Assembly: GCA_027924585.1 (NCBI GenBank)
Contig: BSBM01000252.1
Coordinates: 7,688,001-7,752,000, forward strand
Length of the DNA: 64,000 nt
Direction: 5' to 3'
Origin: Larix kaempferi
Taxonomy: Eukaryota > Streptophyta > Pinopsida > Pinales > Pinaceae
In this document: positions 46,488-56,698 of the stretch, piece by piece
How the letters are laid out: each line of letters starts with the position of its first letter
Numbering within the stretch: position 1 is the first letter of the stretch
Notes under the pieces: generated by a model
The model's database searches: none
Seen by the model: only the letters and a program-made list of their open reading frames with translations
What the model was told of the DNA's origin: nothing
Translations under genes and position numbers: made by a program

Positions 46488-46784
46488 TAGAAAAATCCCA
46501 TCGCAGCTTTTACACAAAAAGCCGCGATGCCCATCGCGGCTTTCCCGCAAAAAGCCGCGATGGCCATCGCGGGATCCATGAAAAAACCCGCAATGAACAT
46601 CGCGGGTTTTGGCCGGACAGTCGCGATGAACATCGCGACTATCCCCCATGAACTCGCGATGAACATCGCGGGTTCCTACTTCACAGTCGCGATGAACATC
46701 GCGACTGTGAGCCCAGAACCCGCGTGGTTCATCGCGGGTTCAGCCCCGAAACCCGCGCGGTTCCACGTTGGAGAGTCAACGTGG
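46488..46784 (+). repeat. 33-bp minisatellite in element E 3' region
   Basis: Units containing GCGATGAACATCGCG or variants start at 46521, 46554, 46587, 46620, 46653, 46686, 46719 and 46752, exactly 33 bp apart; a degenerate unit precedes. The unit (GCGATGAACATCGCGACTGT + GAGCCCAGAACCC) aligns with the leader array unit (GCGCGGTCCATCGCGACTGT + GCGCCCAAAACCC). Several units contain a perfect palindrome, TCGCGATG-AA-CATCGCGA. It sits just upstream of the antisense ORF start. Confidence 0.95.
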
Positions 46785-47139
46785 AGTTTCGCGGCCTTCG
46801 GGGGCCCGCCGCCAAACAAAAAAGACATAATTGACAAGGTTAAGGCGAATAGAGTTACCTGCAACTCGCTAAATCGAAAACCAACGGTGAAATCTCCCGG
46901 AAATCGAGAAAAAGCTCTGACAGCTCTATCAAACTCACACGTAACAATGAAATGTCATTTTGGGCCCCACGCCCTATTTATAGAAATTCCACAAATTTCA
47001 AACCACCATTGCGGTAGCATACGAAGTCCATTTCTCAAACCGTTGGTACCGTTGGGATCAGCACACCGAGAACTTCATACAGGTTCTTCCCGTTTCCCGT
47101 TTTCACGAAGTCCATTTTTTCACCATTTTTTGGCCTCTC
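46785..47139 (+). other. element E 3' region, non-coding
   Basis: No conserved frame. It links the 33-bp array with the ~150-bp repeats. Confidence 0.4.
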
Positions 47140-47710
47140 TCGTGGCCTCGGTTTGCGTGCCACATCGACCGTTCTCCGTTTTCGACTTGCCTTATATAGC
47201 CAGATTCAGTTTTTCGCGCTCCTGATGATGCTTGAGATCATTTCTCGCTCTCACCTTTAGATTTTCCGTGCATTTTTTCCCATGCCCCCCTCGTCGCCTC
47301 GGTTTGCGTGCCACATCGGCCATTCTCCGTTTTCGACGTGCCTTATATCGCCGGATTCAGTTTTCCACGCTCGTGACGATGCTTGAGATCATTTCTCGCT
47401 CTCACCTATAGATTTTTCGGGCATTTTTTCCACGCCCCCTCGTCACCTCGGTTTGCGTGCCACATCGGCCGTTCTCCGTTTTTCGACGTGCCTTATATCG
47501 CTGGATTCAGTTTTCCGTGCTCGTGACGACGCTCGAGATCATTTCTCGCTCTCACCTCTAGATTTTTCGGGCATTATTGCCTTGTGACCCCTTCGTCACC
47601 TCGGTTTGCGCGCCACATCGGCCGTTCTCCGTTTTCAACAATCCTTAGGTCACCGGATCCAGTTTTCCGCACTGATGACGATGCTTGAGACCTTTTCTCG
47701 CCCTCATCAA
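47140..47710 (+). repeat. ~150-bp tandem repeat in element E 3' region
   Basis: The segment CCTCGGTTTGCGTGCCACAT followed by CGGCCGTTCTCCGTTTTCGA recurs at 47146, 47297, 47446 and 47599 (spacing 151, 149 and 153 bp). Each unit also contains GCTTGAGATCATTTCTCGCT. The copies are about 85-95% alike by eye, the last being the most diverged. Confidence 0.9.
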
Positions 47711-49308
47711 TCCTTTTTTTTGTTTTTCGGTATAATTTTATCCCTTTTTCGGGCCGAGCAATCCCTTTTACGAAAAAGGCACTTACGGAGTTTCTGTTAA
47801 GCTCTTTTCTGACTCTTAAAACAATGAAAAGATCACCGAGCAATCTTGCTTCCTTTCATGCTCGCTAAACGTATCTGAAAGGGCGTCTACCTGGTATAAG
47901 TTTACCCCTTTTCCGGACCTTGTAGACTAATTACGAAAAAGGTATACTCTAGTCACATCGGTTAGAAGAGTTCTCCATCCGCATCATTTTATCCTTTTTC
48001 GGGCCTTGGAGACTAAATTTACGAAAAAGAAACACCAACAGAGTCCACTTACCGTTTTCAGACTTTCTAAACATGAAAGCAACCATGAGCATGAGCCGTC
48101 CTGGGCTCGCAAAATCCACAGGACCGTACCATTTTAGAGCACACTTTTATCCCTTCTTGGAGCTCATTAAAACTACGAAGAAGGAATTAATGGTGCCTCT
48201 TGGCGCCACGACAGATCACATCTACTCATATGGCAGCCTCCCCATTTTGGTCTCCTTTGTTCAGAGTATTCTGCAGTATGTCACCCTGATAATCCCTCGA
48301 CAGCACCTATCAGCTCGTCCTCCCCCCCCAGAGTCAATATATACCATTCAGTCAAAGCAATGATCCCCACACCTACAAGTCAGTTCCCTACGCTGCCAGG
48401 TCAACCATGTCACCATGCTCTGAACAAAGGAAGTTTGAGTCTACCCATTTTTTGACCCAGTTATTTTCCTTCCCCACAAGTATGTCAGTCCTACCATCAG
48501 TACTACATCACTTCAGTTATACACCTCTTGCTCCTATCAAGGAAACATCATTGCCTTGTTAGTTGCTGGTCTCCCTCTATCGACGACAACTACATTGATT
48601 CCAGAGGATAGACCTAGAGGTCCCTATGTCTTGGACTCATTACCATTTATGATGAGTGCCTACGAATCATTTCGAGAGGAACCCTCAGTGACTCTCCGAA
48701 TGGTTGTTTCTCACATGCTCGACTTCAACACCTTGATCGCATCGTTGAGACTCGCACAGGGTATTGGTCCGTTCAGTTATTAGTCGAAGACCCCGGATAC
48801 CACCCGACTCCTCCACATTGGAGAGTCTACCTATGGATACAACCAGTTACATTTTTTCTATAGATATCTGGGTTGTGTATGGCGACAGTATTACAGATGA
48901 CTCACAGTCATTGAGTCCATACAGATGTTGGACACCTTCAGTTTCAGCAGTTCAACAGTTATTCCAGTGTATCAGTTATTGAGATCAGCCATGATCATGA
49001 GTATATCCCACAATAATGTCCCCTCTGGACCATTATGATGTACCAGTATATTTCTTAACGTATTAGATCCCCCTTCTTGGGACTAATTGCTTTGTATATG
49101 TCTTGATACGAGCATGGGAATGCCCGCCTCGTCCTTTATCAGAGATTATACCTCATTCATATTGAGGCCATGTAATATTTTTTGTTTTTTCAGCTTCCAA
49201 GGGCCGTGGCTCCAGTCTCCAACCGGTCTCTTCTCTCCTCTAGAACCCCAGAAAAAGACAAATGAACTATGATGTCTATCGGCCATACGATGAGCTCCTG
49301 CCCTCACA
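47711..49308 (+). other. element E 3' untranslated region
   Basis: Up to 48060 there are three degenerate copies of a CCCTTTTTCGGGCC...ACGAAAAAGG module (near 47740, 47905 and 47995). The rest to the 3' LTR is pyrimidine-rich with no recognisable frame or repeat. Confidence 0.45.
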
Positions 49309-49309
49309 C

Positions 49310-49323
49310 ATCAGGGGGCAATC
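49310..49323 (+). other. element E polypurine tract region
   Basis: CAGGGGGCAATC directly precedes the 3' LTR. The short G-rich run is in the position of the primer for plus-strand DNA synthesis. Confidence 0.55.
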
Positions 49324-50032
49324 TGTTAACACCCAAAAAGTGCTCACTAGCTCATTTTCCTATTCACATGACCCATTTGTCCACTTTTCAACCATCTGAG
49401 CCTCTGAAACCAACAAAAGGTCACCAAAAGACCTTAGTACACCCCTTTTTCCATTAAAAAAGATTATTTTTCCAAGAAAATCATAAAAAACCCTCAAAAA
49501 GGGTCCAAATTCCCAAAAATATTAAAAAGGGAATTAAAATATTATTTTTAGTCAAAAAAGGAAAAAAGAGGGAAAAGTACCTAAACCATGTTGGTCAATA
49601 CCATTTGGTTTCCACAAAACCACAAATGGTATTTCCCACCACCAAAACCTATAAAAAGGTGGTAGGGGCTCCTCATTTCACATCCATCCATTATCTCATC
49701 CTTATGCTGCTGAAATCTCCCCTGAGCATTTTAGCCATTGCAAACCACATTGGAGAAGAGACCATTGGAGATTGGAAGTTGCTCATCCTTGGAGCTATTC
49801 AACCTCACCATTAGAGGTATTGATTCCGCAAGCACTTGCTTGCCCCATCCTTTCAATACAAATTCTTTATTTTATATGTTCTTGTTCTTGATCTTAAATT
49901 ATTTTTATTCTTTGCTTAGATCCATGAATAGTCTTGTTTAATTAGTTTATTGTTATTTATTTCCATTGAAACTGCTGCTACTAGTTAGCAGGTGCCCATA
50001 GCACTAAGCCTGGTTGCAAAACCGGACCAACA
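49324..50032 (+). repeat. 3' LTR of element E
   Basis: This 709-bp direct repeat of 36603-37312 starts TGTTAACACCC and ends CCAACA. Two substitutions and one single-base indel separate the copies. Confidence 0.96.
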
Positions 50033-50037
50033 GTCCC
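50033..50037 (+). repeat. right target-site duplication of element E (GTCCC)
   Basis: Exact copy of 36598-36602. Confidence 0.93.
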
Positions 50038-50267
50038 CTTCAACTTTTGTAACTCTAGGGGCAAGATCATCAAGGTTCAAATCAATGGATATTGACTACT
50101 AAGGGAATCACGTGGCCTAGCCACCACGGTCTCTTGTTATTTTCATCATAACTTTAATATTTTAGGTTTACTTTTCTGTTTTTAGATCTTCCTTTTCTGT
50201 TAGTTTATGGGAGGGATTTTGGCCTACTTTCCAAGGCCCTTCTCTTTAGTTTACGGAGTTTTGGGGA
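50038..50267 (+). pseudogene. ORF G, continuation after element E
   Basis: The frame of the ORF at 36305-36602 resumes here after one copy of the target duplication and stays open until a TAA at about 50100, which suggests that E landed in a coding region. The rest is T-rich and non-coding. Confidence 0.4.
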
Positions 50268-50693
50268 AGTTTAGTACAAGATGAGCAGTTGAACCAACTG
50301 AACACGCAACTTTCCCAGGAAGAAGCACAGCTAGAATTGTTGAAGGGATCACTTAAGGTGATTCCCCTACTCACACAGATGACAAAGGCCATGGAGTTGA
50401 AGGAACTCCAACATCGAGTAACAAAGGCATGACAAAGGCAGCAAAGGAGGACTACACACCTAGATGAATTACAAATAAAGGAAGAATAGTTGTCCATGCA
50501 GGAAATGGAAGGAATGGCACAGGTCAAGCAGGATCTAGAAAAGGCACAACAGATGAATGACCAACACCCAACGGAATGACAGGTAGAATACTGCGAAGCT
50601 CTCAAAGTATTGACAAAAGAAATTGTCCACCAGATTAGAGTTGCATACGATGATTTCAAGTCCCAAGTGAATGCACAAGACGTGTCCAACTAA
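50268..50693 (+). pseudogene. Gln/Glu-rich coiled-coil ORF, broken
   Basis: The plus strand reads SLVQDEQLNQLNTQLSQEEA then LKGSLKVIPLLTQMTKAMEL and, after stops, KQDLEKAQQMNDQHPTE and VHQIRVAYDDFKSQVNAQDV. Heptad-like spacing of Leu and a high Gln/Glu content indicate a coiled coil. The internal stops are TGA where CGA would fit and TAG where CAG would fit. No family is recognised; it could belong with ORF G and the next ORF in one decayed element. Confidence 0.45.
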
Positions 50694-51074
50694 GGTGGCT
50701 CGAGTGCGAGCCACAAGTTCGTGTTGGTGGACAAAAGAAGCTGTCCACCAGATTAGAGTTGTGTAATGTTTTTCTTTGCCTTCGGCAAGTTTTGTATAGA
50801 TTCGTGATGAGTTGTTTGGAACTGTCCCTACAAAGTTTGTATCGTAGTTTTTTGATGAGTTAATGCATGAAGATGTTCGGTTATGTCTCTTCCTTGTGTT
50901 TTTTCTTATCTTGAGTGATGAATGTGAGCTAAATAATGTGTTATGCTTAATTTATGTTGCTTTGTAATTTCTATTGATATGACCGCTAGTTATACAATGT
51001 TCGTGCGAATAATGATTACACATTGATAATGTGAATGATAAATGTATGTTTGAAATGTTAAGCATGATGAATGT
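50694..51074. other. non-coding stretch
   Basis: It holds a partial duplication of the segment GACAAAAGAA-TGTCCACCAGATTAGAGTTG (50611-50643 and 50732-50761) and T-rich sequence with no open frame. Confidence 0.4.
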
Positions 51075-51987
51075 ATGTTTGAAATTGATATCCCTATCAT
51101 CCTACCAGAGGTTATTTCAGTCACCCAGAGCTCTTATGATCCATTGGAAGATATAGTGATTGATGACCCTCTCCTTGATATTCATTTCCCAGAGGTCACT
51201 ATTGTTGTAGCTATGACATCCTCCACACCCCCAGCCAGTTCCACTATTTCACCTTCCATCCCATCACCTGATATTGCAGTTCCTTCATTTACATCAATCA
51301 ACTTAGGAATGTGTTACTCCTATTGAGACTTCCCAAGAGTCATCTGTGACTCCTATTTCTGTTACACCTTCACAAACTTCTGAAATTCAAGTCTCTATTG
51401 TACCTTCAGAGTCAGTTGTAATTTTAGCTACTGTTACATCTTTAGGTCTTGTCACCTCAACCACTACTCCTATCTCTTCACCACCAACTTCCAATGCTGC
51501 AACACCATCTAGTTCCCTTCCCCAAATATCCATGTCAATCCCAACTCATGTTGTCTCCCAAACTATTCCCTTGGTCACAACTACAGAAGTGTCAACATCC
51601 TCTGTGGAAACAACGACATATTTTGGAGAAGATGCAGTGGTTTCCTTGGGGGAATATTTCTGGAGTAGATCAGAGAAAGTTGTAGTAAAGAAAGGTTCTT
51701 AAAGACCTATCACTTCATCCACCACTTCCATTTCTTCGCCTTCAACTTCCAATGTTGCAATGTCTTCCATTTCCATTCCTCATATAACTATGCCCATTCC
51801 AACCCCTTTTGTTTTCCAACCTGTGCCTTTGGTCATAGTTATAGGAGTGTGTTCATCCCTTGTGGAAGAAGTAGTAGATTTTGGAGAAGATGCAGTGGTC
51901 TCTCTTGGAAAGTATTTTTGGAGTATTTATAATGCATCATTTATTTTTTCTATGTTCGTGGTACCTTATCCCATTAATCCCTCTTAG
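51075..51987 (+). pseudogene. Ser/Thr/Pro-rich ORF with internal duplication
   Basis: ATG at 51075 starts MFEIDIPIILPEVISVTQSS; after a frameshift near 51325 the frame continues to 51702 and then, past one stop, to 51987. A module of 86 codons (258 bp) is present twice: both copies have SSP-TSNVA-type Ser/Pro sequence and finish with FGEDAVVSLGEYFWS or FGEDAVVSLGKYFWS (51622 and 51880). The composition suggests a disordered or mucin-like segment. I do not recognise the family. Confidence 0.5.
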
Positions 51988-52199
51988 TTTTTCTCCATTG
52001 CAATCTTATAGTCGTATCACGCCTCCCCTTGAAGACGTATGAGGGTAATGATGAATTTACACGTATACATATCCCAGGATAGCGAAGCCACATGTTCACT
52101 AACCAGATTCCTGATCTTTAAACCTTGAAACCATGAGTGGCTATGTTTATCTATTTGTTTATATGTCTAGGGACGTGCACTCAATCCTTCATTATAATG
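51988..52199. other. non-coding spacer
   Basis: No coding or repeat signal was seen. Confidence 0.3.
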
Positions 52200-53470
52200 T
52201 CTCCATCATTATAGATACCGTCTAGCACTTTCAAAATACACTGATAATTATCAAAAGTGGCTCTCTAGTCATGGTCTCAGTTTGTCTTAATCATTTATGA
52301 GGAGAAAGTTATAAGTCTCCCAAAATAGGGTTTCAGGATAAACCTTGGAGAAATTCTTGGAAATGGCTAAGTGTTGGAAAACTGGTCCAGGTGGCCTTAG
52401 GAAAATGCCCGCCGTACCTCATGGGAGAATGATAAAAATTATCTGAAACTATCATGCTCTAGCTTGTCAAAGAGGCTATCTTTCCATGGTCTTGGTTTTC
52501 ACAGAAGGTGTTTGATGACAAAGTTAACAGCCTGTCAAAACAAGGGTTCATGCTGTTTTGCACCAGAGTGAGTAAAACTACTTAAGTGGCCTCAGGAAAA
52601 TTCCCTCCATAAGTCATGGGTTAAAGTAAATGCTTGCCCCATATGGTTAGGATGTAGCTTATTTATTGGTATACCTGACCATGGTCTCATTTTGTCTTGA
52701 GAATGTCTGAGGAGGAAGTTATAGGTCTGCCAAAACAGGGTTTTAGGAAGTTTTGCACCAAGTTTAGTAAAATGCCCGCCTAGGGAAAATGAAGCTGAGT
52801 CTGAGAGTGAAATCAGCTTAGGTGTGATCAGTGAGGTGTAATATATCATCTAGTGGCATTGGTTCAGGATTTTGGTGGGATAAATATTCCCCTTAGAAAT
52901 TGCACAAATGGTCTAAGTATAAAATTACCGATAAAACTGCCTAAAAGACCTTTATAAAATGCCTGCCATTTTCTATAGTTGATGGATTAAATTATTCTGA
53001 GGGTATGGGTCTCTAGAGTGTTTATTAGTGCATCTAACCATATCATTAATCTATCCAAAGAGTCTCTAAGGAGGAAGATATTAATCTTCCAAAAGTGCCT
53101 CCCAACTTGATTTACACTACTCTAGTAAAATGCCCGCCGAGGAGAGAGAAAGAGGTTTCAAGGGGTGGAATTTTTTTGGATAGAATCCGCTAGTTGGTCC
53201 CTATCTAGCAGATTTCTCACACTTCAAATTTGATGAAAATAAAAATCACTTCATATTAACCTAGGGTTTGATAATTTTGCCTAAGTGTCAAATCAACAGT
53301 TTGGAAGGCCACTTTCAAATGCCTGCCAGATGATGGATGCGTGTCAATAAGTTCATCTTTTGACATGGTCTTGTTCATTTTTGAAGTAGCTATCCAGCCA
53401 TGCTTTTATTTTTCCTTATCGTGATCATATATGAAAGAAATCAATCTGCCAAAGTGAAGGAAAAAGTGGA
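52200..53470. repeat. degenerate ~183-bp tandem array
   Basis: The core AAAATGCCCGCC (allowing one or two changes) recurs at 52402, 52597, 52769, 52957, 53127 and 53317, spacing 170-195 bp. Three other landmarks keep the same order in most units: CATGGTCTCA-TTTGTCTT (52270, 52485, 52680, 53364), GAGGAGGAAGTTAT-GTCT and CCAAAACAGGGTTT. At least six units are present, diverged by perhaps a third. Confidence 0.72.
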
Positions 53471-53479
53471 ATAATGGGC

Positions 53480-53625
53480 TATGTTATGCCCGCAAGGGCT
53501 TATGGTATGGCCACAAGGGCTTAAGGGAATTCCCACAAGGGGCTTGAAGCATAAATCTCCCAAGATCTTTATTATGCCTGCAAGAGTGTTTTTTTTATGC
53601 CCGCAAGGGTTAGAAAATAGTGTAG
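53480..53625. repeat. short repeats of a TATGCCCGCAAGGG motif
   Basis: TATGCCCGCAAGGGCTTA (53485) recurs with variation near 53504, 53527, 53573 and 53597. It contains the TGCCCGC of the adjacent larger array. Confidence 0.6.
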
Positions 53626-54796
53626 TATTGATTCACCCCCCCTCTCAGTATTGCTTGATATTTCAACACCATCCAGCTCATCCACACGGACCCCACCTCC
53701 CTGATTGCTTATCCCTCGTTGGATTTTCCACCGTTCCATCGCCGCAAATCCGTCGACCTGGTCCACGCCCCTATTTTCTACCCTGATTGACAACGTGTCC
53801 ATGCATTCAATTCATGCTAGGTGGCATTAATGAGATCGAGAAGAGTGGATGGGAGGTGGCGGCGGTTATGCAGCGACGGGACGGTGGAGGATCTGGCGCT
53901 CACCCACCATAGATTTGCTCCTGACTTTAACACGTACCAAAGGTCATTTTTCCCAAGTTTCCAACGTTATATAACATGCACCTTTTCCTAGCGGATTCCC
54001 TATCCGCCGCATATCTTAACCCTCCTCAAATATAAACCGTTGATTTCTTATAAATTAACCATTTTGATCCCGTAACTGTTGATTTCTTATAAATTACCAT
54101 TTTGATCCCGTCAGCGTGTAAGAAAGGTGAATTTTGTCTTAAATTACTTAGTCTGACACATCAAGTTTTTGCAGGCATTTTCTGGTCGCCATCGTATTTA
54201 CCTGACCGCTGAAATATTCGCAGTATATCCAAGCAGTAGTTACGAGATAGAATTTTCGAGGGTTTGGGTTCCTATTCCCCTGTAATAGCATGAAAGCTCT
54301 GGTGCGGCAGTCGAAGCTCAGGTAACAGTTCCACACAGTAGGCTCTATTTTACGCTCGGTCCCATCTACGTTCGTCGCAGCTGAATCCCTACGCAGGTTC
54401 CATGCTCAGTTCAAAATCCAGTCGCACGCTGCCACACTCCAGTCGCACGCTCGATTCAAGAACCTTATATAGTTGTCCCATTCATATGCAGACTGACTGA
54501 TGAATCCCAAATCTTTTGCACTGAACAAGTAAGTATCTTGAGAAAATTTATCCTTGGTAATTTTAATTTTATCAAGAAAAATAAGACCATATTAATTAAA
54601 TCCCTTCATGCTAGAAGGGTGGTATGAATATATAACCTTCAACCTGAAATTAATTTCAATCTTTCAAATTTGATCCCTGATACCTACTCCAAAAATTTAT
54701 AGTACTTAAATCCATATGTTTATTTTGAAATGGTATCATTAATATCCCTAATATTCGTTTATACAATCTTTAGACTAATTTTAAAAATCAAATATG
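53626..54796. other. non-coding stretch
   Basis: No convincing frame. There is a direct repeat of GTTGATTTCTTATAAATTA at 54050 and 54080 and a TATA-like TTATATAACATGC near 53970; it may be LTR or promoter debris. Confidence 0.35.
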
Positions 54797-56215
54797 CCAC
54801 GTGGCACAATCTGGGCATTCCACGTGTCACCCTGGGAAACTAGATATTGACATTTTAACAACAAAATTTATAGAAGTTTTGCTACAAAGGGTATTTTGGC
54901 AAGTCGAAATTTTGTCAGATAAAGAGAGGTCACTCTTTCATCGGGTTGTTCTAATTCGGGGCATTGGAAGTAGATGTTGGGAAGAAAGAGAGTTCGCTCC
55001 TTCCTCCATGGATGATTTTTTAGGAGTGGCGAAAGTAGATATCGACAGTCTAAACACAAATTTCATAGGAACATTGCTTCACACATTTTGTTGGTAAGTG
55101 GAAATATCCACAGAGAAAGAGTAACCACTCTTTCTCCAAGTTCTATTTTTACAATTCCCTCGTAAATGAAGGGGTGGCCGACCCTTCTTCTTTGCAATAT
55201 TATTTTCGTTATAGTTCGAGACTGCAAGAAGGGTCTGTCGATCCTTCTTGTGTCATCCATTCTGGTTATCGTTGAATTGCTAGATAAATGTTTTCACAAT
55301 TATATACTAAACAAAGGGGCATTTGATCCTTCTTGTCGGAAAATGGAAGTCGGGACAAACAATTTGTATATGTTGTAACTTAGATGATGTTTGGTCCCTA
55401 CTATTTACTGCATAAGTCAGAAGTCAAGAATTGTCAACATAGCCTTCGAAGATAAAATAGTTTTACATTTCTCTCGTAAATGAAGGGTTGGTCGACTCTT
55501 CTTGTGCTCAATATTCTTCCGGTGTTCACCATTTTAAATATAGATGAATTAATGTCTTAGCTTTCGTAGGTTGAATATTTTTACAATTCCCTCATAAATG
55601 AAGGGGCGACTGACCCTTCTTCTTCCCAATATTCTATTCATAATAGTTCTAGAATGCAAGAAGGGTCGGTCGATCCTTCTTTCTTTCGCCATTCTGGATA
55701 TAGGTGAATTGCTGGATATAGTTGTTCACAATTATCTGCTAAACGAAGGGGAGTTTGATCCTTCTCATCGGAAAATGGAAGTCGGGACAAACATTTTTAT
55801 ATGTTTGAACTTAGATGATGTCCGAGTCCCTACTATTTACAGTGGAAATCAAAATTCGGGAATTGTCGACATAGCCTTCGTAGATTAAATATTTTTACAT
55901 TTATCTCGTAAATGAAGGTTTGGCCGACCCGTGTTCACCATTTTGGATATACATGAATTCACAGCCTAGCCTTCGTAGGTTGAATATTTTTACAAATCCC
56001 TCATAAATGAAGGGGCGCCGACACTTCTTCTGCCCAGTATTCTTTTGATAATAGTTCTAGAATGCAAGAAGGATCGGTCGATCCTTCTTCGGTTCACCAT
56101 TCTGGATATAGGGAATTTATCGATATAGGTTTTCCCAATTATCTATTAAACAAAGGGGCAGTCGATCCTTTTCGGAAAATGGAAATTGGGACAAACATTT
56201 TTTTAGGTTCTAACT
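54797..56215. repeat. hairpin-rich repeat: 460-bp head plus ~430-bp tandem units
   Basis: The segment 54797-55258 is repeated at 63169-63651. From 55150 a unit starting ACAATTCCCTCGTAAATGAA recurs at 55151, 55582 and 55992 (spacing 431 and 410 bp), with related half-unit starts at about 55465 and 55898. Units contain near-palindromes such as AAGAAGGATCG-GTCGATCCTTCTT (55226, 55652, 56067). Short open frames here have no support. Confidence 0.85.
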
Positions 56216-56564
56216 TTCTTTTGATTTGGTTTCTTAAATGTAGTGCAATATTATTTTATATTATGTTACTTGTAATGTTGTGATCTGTTATTTGATTATC
56301 TAATATATATTTTTGAAAAGAGAACAAAAATAATTCTGAGAACTTTTTGAAAAGAAAGAACACATCAAATTTGAATATTTTAATGCCCCTCAAAGGGATT
56401 TCATTGATTACATAGTCCTATAACAGCAATTATCCATCAACTAATTGCAAAGCCAAAAGTTTCATACATCAAGCACAGAAAAGTATATAAACACGCAAGT
56501 ATATAGATACCAGTGATACATGATATATAATAAACAAGAAAGTATATATATAGGAACACAAGAA
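56216..56564. other. AT-rich non-coding spacer
   Basis: No feature seen. Confidence 0.3.
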
Positions 56565-56656
56565 AAGTAATGGCAGTGGAGTTAAGAATTATTCTATTAC
56601 TCATGACCAATTACAATACAATACAATGTCTCTATGCTTCCTGTATCCGGCTAAAC

Positions 56657-56698
<42 letters not shown>

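Larger units (their letters stand above)
36603..50032 (+). mobile_element. element E: structurally complete young Ty3/gypsy element
   Basis: The 13,430-bp element has near-identical LTRs, a perfect 5-bp target duplication, a PBS-like site after the 5' LTR, a purine tract before the 3' LTR, and one uninterrupted gag-pol frame. It also carries an antisense ORF, two 33-bp arrays and a ~150-bp tandem repeat. No chromodomain was seen, and the gag/protease/RT closely match the older element B. The integrase lacks its usual C-terminal region, and one RNase H residue is changed, so autonomy is uncertain. LTR divergence is about two substitutions in 709 sites. Confidence 0.95.

Noticed and set aside
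37508-46784. Regular 33-bp repeats as a CRISPR array
   Set aside because: Units are contiguous with no unique spacers, lie inside a plant retrotransposon, and no cas genes are present.
54801-56283. Short plus-strand ORFs over the hairpin repeat
   Set aside because: They are not conserved between repeat copies, and frames shift between units.
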